In this document: in pieces, positions 8,259 through 18,330 of the stretch | How the letters are laid out: each line of letters starts with the position of its first letter | Position numbering within the stretch: position 1 is the stretch's first letter | Assembly (NCBI RefSeq): GCF_030063415.1 | Contig: NZ_JASITA010000004.1 | Coordinates: forward strand, 1-64,000 | DNA length: 64,000 nucleotides | Reading direction: 5' to 3' | Source: Streptomyces sp. H27-C3 | GTDB lineage: Bacteria > Actinomycetota > Actinomycetes > Streptomycetales > Streptomycetaceae | Made by a program: the position numbers and the translations under genes | Notes under the pieces: generated by a model | The model's input: only the letters and a program-made list of their open reading frames with translations | Databases searched by the model: none | Told to the model about the DNA's origin: nothing

Positions 8259-9176
8259 GTGCTCGATCTGTCCCGGCTGCGCGCGTTGCACGCGGTCTCG
8301 GTCCACGGCTCGGTCGGCGCGGCGGCCGTCGCGCTGGGCTATACGCCCTCCGCGGTCTCGCAGCAGATCGCCAAGCTGGAGCGCGAGACTCGTACGACCC
8401 TGCTGGAGCGGCAGGGCCGGGGCGTTGCGCTCACTGAGGAGGCCCGTCATCTGGCCGACACCGCGCAGGAGTTGCTCACGATCATGGAGCGCGCCGAGAC
8501 GACCCTGGAGGAGCGCAGGGGCAGGCCGGGCGGTCGGCTCACGATCGGCGCCTTCGCCTCGGCGGCCCGCGGCCTGCTCCCCGGCGTACTGGCCGAACTG
8601 GCCCACCGTCACCCCGCGTTGGACGCCCGGATGACCGAGGTCGACCCGCATCTCTCGGTGGACCTGGTGGCCCGGGGCGTGCTCGACCTGGCCGTCGCGC
8701 ACGACTGGGACATCGCCCCGCTGCCCGCCCCCGACGGCGTGGAGCAGGCGGTCATCGGCGACGACCTGTGCGATCTCCTCGTGCCGGAGCGGCACCCGCT
8801 GGCCGCGCGGAAGTCCGTACACCGCCAGGATCTGTCGGGCCAGCGGTGGATCTGCCAGCCGCCCGGCACGGTCTGCCACGACTGGCTCGTGCGCACCCTG
8901 CGCGCGGCGGGCTGCGAGCCGGATCTGGTGCACCGGGCGGAGGAGAACCACACCCAGATCGCCCTGGTCGCGGCGGGCCTGGGGGTCGCGATGATCCCCC
9001 GTCTGGGCCGCGGCCCGCTCCCACCCGGTGTGCTCGCCGTCCCGCTGGACCCGGTCCCGGTCCGCCGCCTCTACGCCCTGTGGCGCACGGGCGCGGCCCG
9101 CCGGCCCGCGATCACCGAGACCGTACGCACGCTCCAGGAGCACTGGCCGCACGTGCAGGGGGACCACAACGGCTGA
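8259..9176 (+). CDS. LysR family transcriptional regulator
   Basis: A 305-residue LTTR with N-terminal winged HTH (LRALHAVSVHGSVGAAAVAL, TPSAVSQQIAKLERE) and a C-terminal substrate-binding domain ending with conserved AAGLGVAMIPRLG. I chose the GTG at 8259 because AAGGGG sits six bases before it and the product then starts LDLSRLRALHAV as in homologues; an ATG at 8244 lies inside that Shine-Dalgarno sequence and has no good site of its own. It probably controls the divergent EamA exporter. Confidence 0.88.
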   Translation: MLDLSRLRALHAVSVHGSVGAAAVALGYTPSAVSQQIAKLERETRTTLLERQGRGVALTEEARHLADTAQELLTIMERAETTLEERRGRPGGRLTIGAFASAARGLLPGVLAELAHRHPALDARMTEVDPHLSVDLVARGVLDLAVAHDWDIAPLPAPDGVEQAVIGDDLCDLLVPERHPLAARKSVHRQDLSGQRWICQPPGTVCHDWLVRTLRAAGCEPDLVHRAEENHTQIALVAAGLGVAMIPRLGRGPLPPGVLAVPLDPVPVRRLYALWRTGAARRPAITETVRTLQEHWPHVQGDHNG

Positions 9177-9646
9177 CCACCGCACCCGTGGATCGGCGGG
9201 TCGGCGGACCACCGGGCCCGCAGTAGCCCATCTCGGCGCCACAGCAGAACCATCCGCACCATTTCCGGAAATCCACGCATTCCGGGGAACCCCCGGCGAA
9301 CCATTTCCGTCCAACATGCGTGCTGCCGCTGAGTCTCCGCAGAGCGGTGTCGGCCCTCGCTGCTGGCTGCGATCGCTGACTCCCCTCTCCAACCGCCTGC
9401 GGCCGGCAGCACAGCCGCCACCGGTGCGCCCCCCTTCGTATGCGCCGGTGGCGGCTCCCCGCCCGGCGCAGGTCCGGGCGCAGACCCCCGTACCGCTCCC
9501 CCGTTCGGCCGCTTCCTGGGGTCGGCAATGCCTTTCTCCTGCCGCGCCTCTTGACCTGGCAGTAATTTTCCGGATATCCGTGAGTCATTGGCAGTTTCTT
9601 TCAATTCCCTTGCCAAGCTTGTCGAGTACGGCCGGAAGGAGCTCAC
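9177..9646. other. 470-bp intergenic region between LysR and GH3 genes
   Basis: No convincing gene on either strand. It holds one strong hairpin (9413-9456) and, at the right end, the AAGGAG ribosome binding site (9636-9641) of the GH3 gene. The last 100 bp before that gene are noticeably AT-richer than the surroundings and probably contain its promoter; no clear -35/-10 pair could be assigned. Confidence 0.5.
9413..9456. terminator. Strong hairpin, likely terminator
   Basis: AGCCGCCACCGGTGC (9413-9427) pairs with GCGCCGGTGGCGGCT (9442-9456) over 15 bp with one G-U wobble and a 14-nt loop. It lies 240 bp past the LysR stop and 190 bp before the GH3 start. No U-tract follows, so it may be an attenuating or insulating structure rather than a classic terminator. 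Confidence 0.5.
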
Positions 9647-11473
9647 GTGCACCATCACCGCACCTCCAGACGCACCCTGCTCACCGCGACCGCCGCGGTG
9701 GCCGCCGCGGTCGCCACCGCACCCGTCGCGGTCGCGGACACCCCATCGGTTTCTGCCAAGGACCGGCCCCAGGGCCGTCTGAAGCGGCTCATCTCCCGGA
9801 TGAGTCTGGAGGAGAAGGTCGGCCAGCTCTTCGTGATGCGGGTGTACGGACACTCCGCCACCGCGCCCGACCAGGTCGACATCGATCTGAACCTCAAGGA
9901 GATGGGGGTCAGGACGGCTGCCGAGCTCATCGCGAAGTACCACGTCGGCGGCATCATCTACTTCGTCTGGGCGCACAACACCCGCTCCCCGCACCAGATC
10001 GCCGACCTCTCCAACGGCATCCAGGAGGCCGGGCTCGCCCAGCCCACTCCCCTGCCGTTGCTCATCTCCACCGACCAGGAGCACGGCATCGTCGCCCGCG
10101 TCGGCAGGCCCGCCACGCTGATGCCCGGCGCGATGGCGCTCGGGGCCGGCGGCTCGCGTTCCGACGCGCGCAAGGCGGCACAGATCGCGGGCGCCGAGCT
10201 GGCCGCGATGGGCATCGTGCAGAACTACGCCCCGGTCGCCGACGTCAACGTCAATCCGGCGAACCCGGTCATCGGCGTACGGTCCTTCGGATCCGACCCA
10301 CGGGCCGTGGCGGAGCTGGTCGCCGCGCAGGTCAAGGGGTACCAGGGCGCCGGGGTGGCCGCGACGTCCAAGCACTTCCCCGGGCACGGCGACACCAAGA
10401 CCGACAGCCACTACGGGCTGCCCACCATCGACCACACCGCCGAGCAGTGGGAGCAGCTGGACGCCCCGCCGTTCCGGGCAGCGATCGCCGCCGGCATCGA
10501 CTCGATCATGACCGCGCACATCCTGGTCCCGGCCCTCGACCCGGCCGAGGACCCCGCCACGCTGTCGCGCCCGATCCTGACCGGCGTCCTGCGCGAACGG
10601 CTCGGCTACGACGGGGTCGTCGTCACCGACGCCCTGGACATGGCGGGCGTGCGCGAGAAGTACGGCGACGACCGCGTGCCCGTCCTCGCGCTCCTCGCGG
10701 GCTGCGACCAGCTGCTGAACCCGCCGAACCTGCCCGTCGCCTGGAACGCCGTGCTCAAAGCGGTCCGAGAAGGCGAGGTGAGCATGGCCAGGGTCGACGA
10801 GTCCCTGCTGCGCATCCTGCGGCTCAAGGAGAAGCTGGGGCTGCTGCGCGACCCGTACGTCTCCCACCGGGGGGTCGACAGGACCGTGGGGACCCGTTCG
10901 CACCTCGCGACGGCGGACCGGATCGCCGAGGAGACCACGACCCTGCTGTCGAACAAGTCGAGGCTGCTGCCCCTCAGCCGCCGACAACACCGGAGGATCC
11001 TGGTCGTCGGCGCTGACCCCGCCTCGCCGTCCGGGACCACGGGACCACCCACCGCCGTCCTCGCCGACGCGCTGACCGAGCTGGGCTTCACCGTCACGAA
11101 GCTGCCCACCGGGACCGCCCCGACCCCGGCGAAGATCAGCGAGGCGGTGACGGCGGCCGACGGGATGGACGCCGTGATCGTGGGGACGTACAACGTCTCG
11201 GCCACCAGCACGCAGCGCACGCTGGTCGGTGCGCTGGGGGCGACCGGGGTGCCCGTCGTCACCGTCGCGATCCGCAATCCGTACGACATCGCGCAGCTCA
11301 GCGGGTTCGGCGCCAGTCTGGCGACGTACTCCTGGACCGATGTCGAACTGCGCGCCGCCGCGCGGGTGATCGCGGGCCGGGCGGATCCCGAGGGGCGGCT
11401 GCCCGTGCCGGTGCAGCGGGCGGACGATCCGACCAAGGTGCTCCACCCGGTCGGGTACGGCCTGTCCTACTAG
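9647..11473 (+). CDS. Secreted GH3 beta-N-acetylhexosaminidase/beta-glucosidase
   Basis: A 608-residue exported glycoside hydrolase family 3 enzyme. The N-terminus has a Tat signal (TSRRTLLTATAAV) ending in AVAD. KHFPGHGDTKTDSH (about residue 241) is the NagZ-type His/Asp motif, and VVTDALDMAGV (about residue 327) carries the catalytic nucleophile Asp, so N-acetylglucosaminidase activity on peptidoglycan or chitin fragments is most likely. A C-terminal GH3_C-like domain follows, ending in HPVGYGLSY. It starts with GTG five bases after AAGGAG. Followed by an 11-bp-stem hairpin. GH3 specificity is not fully predictable. Confidence 0.9.
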   Translation: MHHHRTSRRTLLTATAAVAAAVATAPVAVADTPSVSAKDRPQGRLKRLISRMSLEEKVGQLFVMRVYGHSATAPDQVDIDLNLKEMGVRTAAELIAKYHVGGIIYFVWAHNTRSPHQIADLSNGIQEAGLAQPTPLPLLISTDQEHGIVARVGRPATLMPGAMALGAGGSRSDARKAAQIAGAELAAMGIVQNYAPVADVNVNPANPVIGVRSFGSDPRAVAELVAAQVKGYQGAGVAATSKHFPGHGDTKTDSHYGLPTIDHTAEQWEQLDAPPFRAAIAAGIDSIMTAHILVPALDPAEDPATLSRPILTGVLRERLGYDGVVVTDALDMAGVREKYGDDRVPVLALLAGCDQLLNPPNLPVAWNAVLKAVREGEVSMARVDESLLRILRLKEKLGLLRDPYVSHRGVDRTVGTRSHLATADRIAEETTTLLSNKSRLLPLSRRQHRRILVVGADPASPSGTTGPPTAVLADALTELGFTVTKLPTGTAPTPAKISEAVTAADGMDAVIVGTYNVSATSTQRTLVGALGATGVPVVTVAIRNPYDIAQLSGFGASLATYSWTDVELRAAARVIAGRADPEGRLPVPVQRADDPTKVLHPVGYGLSY

Positions 11474-11510
11474 GGCTCCTGCTGGGCCCTCCTGCTTGGG
11501 CCTCCTGCTA

Positions 11511-11544
11511 CGGCCTGTCCGGCCCCGATCCATCGGACAGGCCG
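11511..11544. terminator. Hairpin terminator after GH3 gene
   Basis: CGGCCTGTCCG (11511-11521) and CGGACAGGCCG (11534-11544) form an 11-bp perfect stem with a 12-nt loop, 38 bp past the GH3 stop. Just before it are three imperfect repeats of the form GGGC(C)TCCTGCT. Confidence 0.7.
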
Positions 11545-11722
11545 CAGGGTCGCGCCGGACTGCCCGACGCCGATCCGCCGGGAGGGCCTCGCTGCCCCAA
11601 CAGGCGTACGCGCCCTACGCCACGCCCCCGCGCACCACCCTCGAGTGACGCAAAGCCCGCCGCGCCTCTGGCGTGCGCCCGCCCGTGCGGGCCACGCTGG
11701 GGGGAGGGATCGGGGGTTCGGC

Positions 11723-12337
11723 ATGCGGATGGACCGGTTCACGGGGGTGGTGTGCGCCCTGCTGCTCGCGTCGGCGGCGCTGACCTCGTGTCAGAAGCCG
11801 GCCGGGCAGGAAAGCGCGGCGAGCGGGTCCACCGGCGCGGTCACCCCTTCCGGGTACGGCGCGACCTTCCTCGGCGTCGCCGAGTGCAGCTCGCGCGGGC
11901 GTGACTTCCGTGAGGTGTCCTGCGGCAGCGAGAAGGCCTCGGCCCGGGTGCTCGACCGCCACGACGGCCGCCCGGCCGAGGGCGCCCCGTGCCCGCCGAC
12001 GACGGACTTCGTGCTGCACATCTCGGAGAGCAGGCCGGCCTTCGACGAGGACGGCGACGGCGCGGTGCCGCGCGGCTACGCGTGCATGCGCAACCTCGAA
12101 GAGCCCCATGCGGGCGACCCGGGCCGGGGCGGCGGGCCACGCACCGTGGTCGGCGACTGCCTCTACACGGCGCGCGAGGGCCAGGTGAAGGAGACCGCCT
12201 GCGACGGATCGGGCGAGACGGCTCCGAGGTTCGAGGTGACGGACGCGGTGGCGCGGCGCGCGCAGTGCCCGCCGTCGACGCGGCTGTTCGTGCGATTGGG
12301 CGGGGCCGAAGCAGTGGGCTGCGCCCGCCGGGTGTGA
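11723..12337 (+). CDS. Putative lipoprotein with septum-formation-like domain
   Basis: About 204 residues. A lipoprotein signal peptide (VCALLLASAALTSC) gives a lipidated Cys near residue 24. The mature part has two internal repeats of the pattern DC-(L/F)-x5-G-x3-E-x-x-C followed by PP-S/T-T, each with paired cysteines, as in small extracytoplasmic domains found with septum-formation proteins (inference). ATG at 11723 or 11729 could start it. Stand-alone gene, convergent with the S37 peptidase; function unknown. Confidence 0.7.
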   Translation: MRMDRFTGVVCALLLASAALTSCQKPAGQESAASGSTGAVTPSGYGATFLGVAECSSRGRDFREVSCGSEKASARVLDRHDGRPAEGAPCPPTTDFVLHISESRPAFDEDGDGAVPRGYACMRNLEEPHAGDPGRGGGPRTVVGDCLYTAREGQVKETACDGSGETAPRFEVTDAVARRAQCPPSTRLFVRLGGAEAVGCARRV

Positions 12338-12380
12338 ACAGCCACCACGGCGGGCGCGGCCCCAAAACGCTGTCGAAGCG

Positions 12381-13805
12381 CTACGGCCGCAGCATCTGCT
12401 CGCGCTCGATGTCGCTCTTGTCGAGCTTCGCGTCGAACTTCGCCAGCGGCTTCGCCTTCGCCGCGTCCTCCTGGACGGCCGCCGGAGCGACCCCTGCCCA
12501 TTGAAGGATCTCGGCGGTGGCCTTCGCCTTCTCGGCCGGCACGAGACCCGCGACATTGGCGCCGTGGTTGGCACCCGGCGCGGTGTAGACGTAGGAGTCG
12601 CGCGCGCCCCTGCTCAGGTGGAAGGGCTCGGCACCCCACGGGTCGTTCTGCCCGTACACGAAGAGCATCTGGTCGGCGTTGTGCCGCACCCAGTTGTCGA
12701 CGTCACGCATCGCACCCGGATTGAACTTCATCGGGATCTCGCGCGGCACGTACGCGCGCGGCGTGAAGTACTCGGGCCCGTACTTCATCAGGCCCTTGAG
12801 GTGCGGGTACTCGACCATCGGGGCACCCAGCTGGGTGCCCGCCTGGTAGTAGTACGGCGTGTAGGTGTTCAGGCCCTGGTCCGTGTACGCGGAGAAGCCC
12901 GAGATGGAGTCCACGTAGTCGTAGATCTCCTGGTCGGAGGCGTCCGGGGCGGGCACGGCCGCGCAGTCGGCGGCCAGGCTGTACTGCCAGAAGGCCCAGA
13001 CGAAGTCGAGGACCGTGGACTCGTACGCCTTGTCCAGGGTGCCGATCGTCTGGAAGGTGACGCCGTTCGCAGTCGCCCACTCCTGGTACTTGGCGCTCAG
13101 CGGGCCACGGCGCTCCAGCGCCTCGCGCTGCACCGCGTTCAGCTTGTCGCGGCACTCGCGGGTGCCGACGTTGCGGAAGAACCGGTCGTACGCCGAGTCC
13201 TCGTTGTTCACCACGTCGTTGGGCGCGACGTACGCGACGACACCGTCCATGTCACGCGGGAAGTGGCGCTCGTAGTAGGTGGCGGTCATGCCGCCCTTGG
13301 AGCCACCCGTGGACAGCCAGTTCTTGGAGTAGATCTTCTTCAGCGCCGTGAAAATGCGGTGCTGGTCGCTCGCGGCCTGCTTGATGTCGAGCTTCGACCA
13401 GTCCGCCGGGCTGGGCCGGGACGGGGTGAAGAAGCGGTATTCCATCGACACCTGGTTGCCGTCGACGATCCGGGTCGGCTCACTGCGGCTGGGGTTCGTC
13501 GAGACGTTGTAGCCACTGGTGAAGAAGACCGTCGGGCGGTTGGTGTCCTTGTGCAGCAGGGTTATTCGCTGCTTGAAGGTGCCCTTGGACGGGTGCCGGT
13601 GATCGACCGGCTGAGTGTAGTTCAGTACGAAATAGCGGTAGCCGGTGTACGGCTTTTCCTCTATGAGGCTCATCCCCGGTATCGCGAGGATCCTGTCCTT
13701 GATGTCCGGCTCGGCGGCGGTGGCCGCCCCGGCCGGTGCGCTGCTGATTCCGACGGTGCCTATGAGCACCGCGAACGACAGCAGCCATCTGAGCGCTTTG
13801 CGCAT
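12381..13805 (-). CDS. Secreted S37 family tripeptidyl aminopeptidase
   Basis: A 474-residue secreted serine peptidase of the S37 (prolyl tri/tetrapeptidyl aminopeptidase) family. Signal peptide MRKALRWLLSFAVL to APAGAATA at about residue 30. The nucleophile serine is Ser169 in STGGSKGG; the acid and base are probably the Asp in YGQNDPWGAEPF and the His in PGANHGANVAG. The enzyme removes tripeptides from extracellular proteins or processes secreted proproteins. Start chosen at the ATG directly before the signal peptide; the 10-codon longer frame has no signal character. Confidence 0.9.
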   Translation of the reverse strand: MRKALRWLLSFAVLIGTVGISSAPAGAATAAEPDIKDRILAIPGMSLIEEKPYTGYRYFVLNYTQPVDHRHPSKGTFKQRITLLHKDTNRPTVFFTSGYNVSTNPSRSEPTRIVDGNQVSMEYRFFTPSRPSPADWSKLDIKQAASDQHRIFTALKKIYSKNWLSTGGSKGGMTATYYERHFPRDMDGVVAYVAPNDVVNNEDSAYDRFFRNVGTRECRDKLNAVQREALERRGPLSAKYQEWATANGVTFQTIGTLDKAYESTVLDFVWAFWQYSLAADCAAVPAPDASDQEIYDYVDSISGFSAYTDQGLNTYTPYYYQAGTQLGAPMVEYPHLKGLMKYGPEYFTPRAYVPREIPMKFNPGAMRDVDNWVRHNADQMLFVYGQNDPWGAEPFHLSRGARDSYVYTAPGANHGANVAGLVPAEKAKATAEILQWAGVAPAAVQEDAAKAKPLAKFDAKLDKSDIEREQMLRP

Positions 13806-13939
13806 TCGTCCTCCCCTGTAGTCACAGACGACCACGCGAACCTAGCGGCGCAACTGTCGCTCCACCAGACCTTGTTGAGGGGAGGGTGCATGGGATACAG
13901 GGGACAACGGGAATAGCCGAAATCAGCGGGTATCGGCGC

Positions 13940-13972
13940 GAATCAGCAGAGAATCAGCAGAGAATCAGCAGA
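13940..13972. repeat. Three tandem 11-bp repeats at the end of a small secreted-protein gene
   Basis: GAATCAGCAGA occurs three times head to tail (13940-13950, 13951-13961, 13962-13972), followed by a partial fourth copy GAATCCAG. The TGA stop of the adjacent minus-strand gene lies inside the third copy. Confidence 0.9.
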
Positions 13973-14342
13973 GAATCCAGCCACTGGATGCCTTCTTGTT
14001 GCCGACGGAACCCACCGAGCGGACACAGCGGTTGAGGGCGTAGACCGTCACCGGGCCGGCCCGGACGGTGAAAGTGCCGCTGTCCTTGGCGATGCGGCTG
14101 CCGCGCGCCTGGAGGGTGACCGACATCTTCTGGCGTACGCCGGGCCGCTTGGCCACGGCCATGGCGCACACGTACTGGCGGCTCTTGTAGATCCGCAGCT
14201 CACCGGTGGCGAAGGTGACCGTTCTGACCTTGCGGCCGGAGCAGCTGGCGGCGGCCTCGGCGCCCTGGATACCCGGACCCGCCAGGGCCAGGCCCGAAGC
14301 CGCGATCACCACGGCAAGTCCGTACGCCAGCTGCTTTCTCAT
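13965..14342 (-). CDS. Small secreted protein with paired cysteines
   Basis: 125 residues with a Sec signal peptide (YGLAVVIAASGLALAGPG, cleavage near AEAAA). The mature protein of about 95 residues has four cysteines (near AASC, QYVC, NRC and terminal WILC), probably two disulfides, and resembles an all-beta secreted Streptomyces domain of unknown function. ATG at 14342 is preceded by GGGGA. The stop codon falls in an 11-bp tandem repeat, so repeat length changes could alter the C-terminus. Not recognised further. Confidence 0.72.
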   Translation of the reverse strand: MRKQLAYGLAVVIAASGLALAGPGIQGAEAAASCSGRKVRTVTFATGELRIYKSRQYVCAMAVAKRPGVRQKMSVTLQARGSRIAKDSGTFTVRAGPVTVYALNRCVRSVGSVGNKKASSGWILC

Positions 14343-14476
14343 TTCCCCACTCGTCCCATTCGCCCCACCCGACCCGACCACCCCACCGAACATCCGTACC
14401 ACCTTCGCTCACAGGAGCGTACGTGCGTACGGACGCGTGGGAGGTGGGGGGTGGTTGCACCGACGTGGCAGGCCGT

Positions 14477-17400
14477 TCAGACCGTCGCGGGCTCGTCCTC
14501 GCCGATGAAGGACCGCCACAGCCGCGCGTAGCTGCCGTCCAGCGCGAGCAGCTCGTCATGCGTGCCGTCCTCGACGACCCGCCCGTGGTCCATGACGACC
14601 ACCCGGTCCGCCCGCGCCGCCGTCGTCAGCCGGTGCGCGACGACCAGCGTGGTGCGGCGGCCGGTGAGACGGTCCGTGGCCTGGTTGACGTGGGCCTCGG
14701 TGGCCAGGTCGAGGGCGGCGGTCGCCTCGTCGAGCAGCAGGACGTCGGGGTCGACGAGCTCGGCGCGAGCCAGCGCGATGAGCTGGCGCTGGCCGGCCGA
14801 CAGATTGCGGCCGCGCTCGGCGACCTCGTGGAGGTAGCCGCCTTCGAGGGTGGCGATCATGTCGTGGGCGCCGACCGCGCGTGCCGCCGCCTCGACCTCC
14901 GCGTCGCTCGCGCCGGGCCGCCCGTACGCGATGGCGTCGCGGACCGTACCGGTGAAGAGGTACGCCTCCTGCGGGACGACGCCCAGGCGGTGGCGGTACG
15001 CCGTCATGTCCAGGTCGCGCAGGTCGGTGCCGTCGGCGGTGACCCGGCCGCTGGTCGGGTCGTAGAACCGGGCGACCAGCTTGACCAGGGTGGACTTGCC
15101 CGCGCCGGTCTCGCCGACGAACGCGACGCTCTGGCCCGCCGGGATGCTCAGGGAGATCCCGGTGAGGGCCTCCTCGGGCCCGTCGGCAGTGCCGTACTGG
15201 AACGACACGTCCTCGAAGGCGATCTCGCCGCGTAGCGACAGGACGTCCAGCGGCTCGGTGGCGGCGGCGGTCGACGTGGGCTCCTGGAGGAGCTCCTGGA
15301 TGCGTCCCAGCGAGACGGTCGCCTGCTGGTAGCCGTCGAAGACCTGGGAGAGCTGCTGCACAGGGGCGAAGAACAGCTCGATGTAGAGCAGGTACGCGAC
15401 GAGCGCACCGGCGGTGAGGGTACCCGCCTCGATCCGCCCCGCGCCGACGATCATTACCGCGGCGGCGGCCACCGACGACAGCAGCTGGACGAACGGGAAG
15501 TAGATGGAGATCAGCCACTGGCCGCGCACCCGCGCCTGACGGTAGCTGTCGCTGCGGGCGGCGAAGCGCTCGGCGCCGCTGCGCTCGCGGCGGAAGGCCT
15601 GCACGATACGCAGCCCGGCCACCGACTCCTGGAGGTCGGCGTTGACCAGGGCGACGCGGTCGCGGGCCAGCTCGTACGCCTGGACGCTCTTCCTGCGGAA
15701 GAAGTACGTGCCGAAGACCAGGATCGGCAGGGTCGCGAAGACGACCAGGGCCAGCTCCACGTCGATGACCAGGAGGGCGACCATGACGCCGAAGAAGGTG
15801 ACGACGGAGACGAAGGCCGTGACCAGGCCGGTCTGCAGGAACGTGGACAAGGCGTCCACGTCGGTGGTCATGCGGGTCATGATGCGGCCGGACAGTTCGC
15901 GCTCGTAGTAGTCGAGGCCGAGCCGCTGGAGCTGCGCGAAGATCTTGAGCCGCAGCGAGTAGAGGACGCGTTCGCCGGTGCGTCCGGTCATCCGCATCTC
16001 GCCGGTCTGCGCCGTCCACTGGATGACGACGGACAGCAGCGCGAGGGCGGAAGCCGCCCAGACGGCGCCGAGGGAGAGCTGGGTGACGCCCTCGTCGATG
16101 CCGTGCCTGATCATGACCGGCAGGAGCAGGCCCATGCCCGCGTCGATGGTCACGAGCAGCAGGCTGATCAGCAGGGGCAACCGGAAGCCGCGGAGCAGCC
16201 GGCGCAGCCCGTAGGACTCCTCGGCCCGCACGGCGCGCGCCTCGTCGATGTCCGGTACGTCGTCGGCGGGCGGCAGCGCCTCGACCTGCGCCAACAGCTC
16301 GGGGGTCGCGGTCATGCCGGGGGCGTGGTCGGTCGCCGTGTCGGGCGCGGTCTCGTCGCGCACCCACAGCTCGGGCGTGATGCCGCGCTCGGCGTCGAAC
16401 TCCGCGTCGAGCTCGGCCTGTACGCAGCGGTCGTCGGGCTCCGCGGTGGCCACCGGCAGCACGTGCCCCGGTGATACGCCGCCGAGCTCGTCGGGGTCGG
16501 TGAGCAGCCGCCGGTAGAGCGCGGAGCGGCGCTGGAGCTCCTCGTGGGTGCCGATGTCGGCGAGCCGGCCGCCGTCGAGGACGGCGATGCGGTCGGCGAG
16601 GTTGAGGGTGGAGCGGCGGTGCGCGATCAGCAGGGTGGTGCGCCCGGCCATGACGGACTTCAGCGCTTCGTGGATCTCGTGCTCCACGCGCGCGTCCACG
16701 GCCGACGTGGCGTCGTCGAGGAGGAGCAGGCGCGGATCGGTGAGGATGGCGCGGGCCAGTGCGAGGCGCTGGCGCTGGCCGCCGGAGAGGCTGAGCCCGT
16801 GTTCGCCGACCGTCGTGTCGTAGCCGTCGGGCAGCTCGGAGACGAACCGGTCGGCCTGGGCGGCGCGGGCGGCGGTCTCGATCTGCTCCTGGGTGGCGTC
16901 GGGGAAGCCGTAGGCGATGTTGGCGCGCACGGTGTCGGAGAACAGGAAACTGTCCTCGGGTACGAGCCCGATGGCCGCCCGCAGCGATTCGAGCGTCAGC
17001 TCACGCACATCGTGGCCGCCGATCAGGACCGCGCCGCGTGACACGTCGTAGAAGCGGGGCAGCAGCAGCGAGACGGTGGACTTGCCGCTGCCCGACGAGC
17101 CGACGACGGCGACGGTCTCGCCGGGCGCGATGCTCAGCGAGAAACCGTCGAGGACGGGGCGGTCGGTGTCGTAGCCGAACGACACGTCGTCGAATTCGAC
17201 GGTGGCGGGTGCGTCGGCGGGCAGTTCTTTGGTGCCGTCGGCGATGGACGGCTCGGTGTCGATGAGCTCCAGGACGCGCTCGACGCCGGCCCGTGCCTGC
17301 TGGCCGACGGTCAGGACCATGGCGAGCATCCGGACGGGCCCGACGAGCTGCGCGAGGTAGGTGGAGAAGGCGACGAAGGTGCCGAGGGTGATCTGGCCAC

Positions 17401-18208
17401 GGGTGGCCAGCCAGCCGCCGAGCGCGAGCATCGCGACCTGCCCGAGTGCGGGTACGGCCTGCAGGGCCGGGGTGTAGCGGGAGTTCAGCTTCACGGTACG
17501 CAGGCGCCCGGCGAACAGACGGCGGCCGACCTCGCGCAGCTTGCCGGTCTCCTGGTCCTCCTGGCCGAAGCCCTTCACGACGCGTACGCCGGAGACGGCG
17601 CCGTCGACGACGCCCGCGACGGCGGCGGCCTGGCCCTGGGCGTACCAGGTGGCGGGGAAGAGCCGGACGCGGCTGCGCTTGGCGATGAACCACAGCGCGG
17701 GGGCGACGGCCAGCGCGACGAGGGTGAGCGGCAGCGAGAGCCACGCCATGATCGCGATGGAGATGATGAAGAGCAGCACGTTCCCGATGGTCATCGGGAG
17801 CATGAAGAGCAGGCTCTGGATCAGCTGGAGGTCGCTGGTGGCGCGCCCGACGACCTGGCCGGTGGACAGCTCGTCCTGCCGCTTGCCGTCGAGGCGGCTG
17901 ATGGTCCCGTACATCTCGGTGCGCAGGTCGTGCTGGACGTCGAGGGCGAGCCGCCCGCCGTAGTAGCGCCGGATGTACGTCATGACGTACACGACCAGGG
18001 CCGCGATGATCAGCAGCCCGGTCCACACGGCGAGGGAGCGGGAGTGCTCACCGATGACGTCGTCGATGACGATCTTGGTGATCAGCGGCACGAGGGCCAT
18101 CACCGCCATGCCGCCGAGCGAGGAGCCGAGCGCGAGCACCACGTTCCGCCGGTACCGCCAGGCATAGCCCGTCAGCCGCCGTGCCCACCCTTGATCTGCC
18201 GCCGCCAC
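14477..18208 (-). CDS. Fused double ABC exporter (TMD-NBD-TMD-NBD)
   Basis: A 1243-residue full-length ABC exporter, with two ABC_membrane domains each followed by an ATPase. NBD1: Walker [11 protein letters not shown], signature [14 protein letters not shown], Walker [14 protein letters not shown]-loop LIAHRRS. NBD2: Walker [11 protein letters not shown], signature [14 protein letters not shown], Walker [14 protein letters not shown]-loop VVAHRL. NBD1 has Asp in place of the catalytic Glu, so the exporter is asymmetric like heterodimeric BmrCD/TM287-288 systems, here on one chain. A roughly 110-residue acidic linker joins the halves. GTG start behind GGGAGG. Substrate (drug, lipid or peptide) unknown. 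Confidence 0.9.
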   Translation of the reverse strand: MAAADQGWARRLTGYAWRYRRNVVLALGSSLGGMAVMALVPLITKIVIDDVIGEHSRSLAVWTGLLIIAALVVYVMTYIRRYYGGRLALDVQHDLRTEMYGTISRLDGKRQDELSTGQVVGRATSDLQLIQSLLFMLPMTIGNVLLFIISIAIMAWLSLPLTLVALAVAPALWFIAKRSRVRLFPATWYAQGQAAAVAGVVDGAVSGVRVVKGFGQEDQETGKLREVGRRLFAGRLRTVKLNSRYTPALQAVPALGQVAMLALGGWLATRGQITLGTFVAFSTYLAQLVGPVRMLAMVLTVGQQARAGVERVLELIDTEPSIADGTKELPADAPATVEFDDVSFGYDTDRPVLDGFSLSIAPGETVAVVGSSGSGKSTVSLLLPRFYDVSRGAVLIGGHDVRELTLESLRAAIGLVPEDSFLFSDTVRANIAYGFPDATQEQIETAARAAQADRFVSELPDGYDTTVGEHGLSLSGGQRQRLALARAILTDPRLLLLDDATSAVDARVEHEIHEALKSVMAGRTTLLIAHRRSTLNLADRIAVLDGGRLADIGTHEELQRRSALYRRLLTDPDELGGVSPGHVLPVATAEPDDRCVQAELDAEFDAERGITPELWVRDETAPDTATDHAPGMTATPELLAQVEALPPADDVPDIDEARAVRAEESYGLRRLLRGFRLPLLISLLLVTIDAGMGLLLPVMIRHGIDEGVTQLSLGAVWAASALALLSVVIQWTAQTGEMRMTGRTGERVLYSLRLKIFAQLQRLGLDYYERELSGRIMTRMTTDVDALSTFLQTGLVTAFVSVVTFFGVMVALLVIDVELALVVFATLPILVFGTYFFRRKSVQAYELARDRVALVNADLQESVAGLRIVQAFRRERSGAERFAARSDSYRQARVRGQWLISIYFPFVQLLSSVAAAAVMIVGAGRIEAGTLTAGALVAYLLYIELFFAPVQQLSQVFDGYQQATVSLGRIQELLQEPTSTAAATEPLDVLSLRGEIAFEDVSFQYGTADGPEEALTGISLSIPAGQSVAFVGETGAGKSTLVKLVARFYDPTSGRVTADGTDLRDLDMTAYRHRLGVVPQEAYLFTGTVRDAIAYGRPGASDAEVEAAARAVGAHDMIATLEGGYLHEVAERGRNLSAGQRQLIALARAELVDPDVLLLDEATAALDLATEAHVNQATDRLTGRRTTLVVAHRLTTAARADRVVVMDHGRVVEDGTHDELLALDGSYARLWRSFIGEDEPATV

Positions 18209-18330
18209 TGCTGCCTCCCGGTCGTCCTGTGCTGCCGGAAGTCACCAACGCGGTGAAGTGCGGATTTCATCCCGCCGCAACAGAATGCGGCCGGCAGCAC
18301 GGACGTCCGTTCGGGAGCCGGAGTGCGGGC

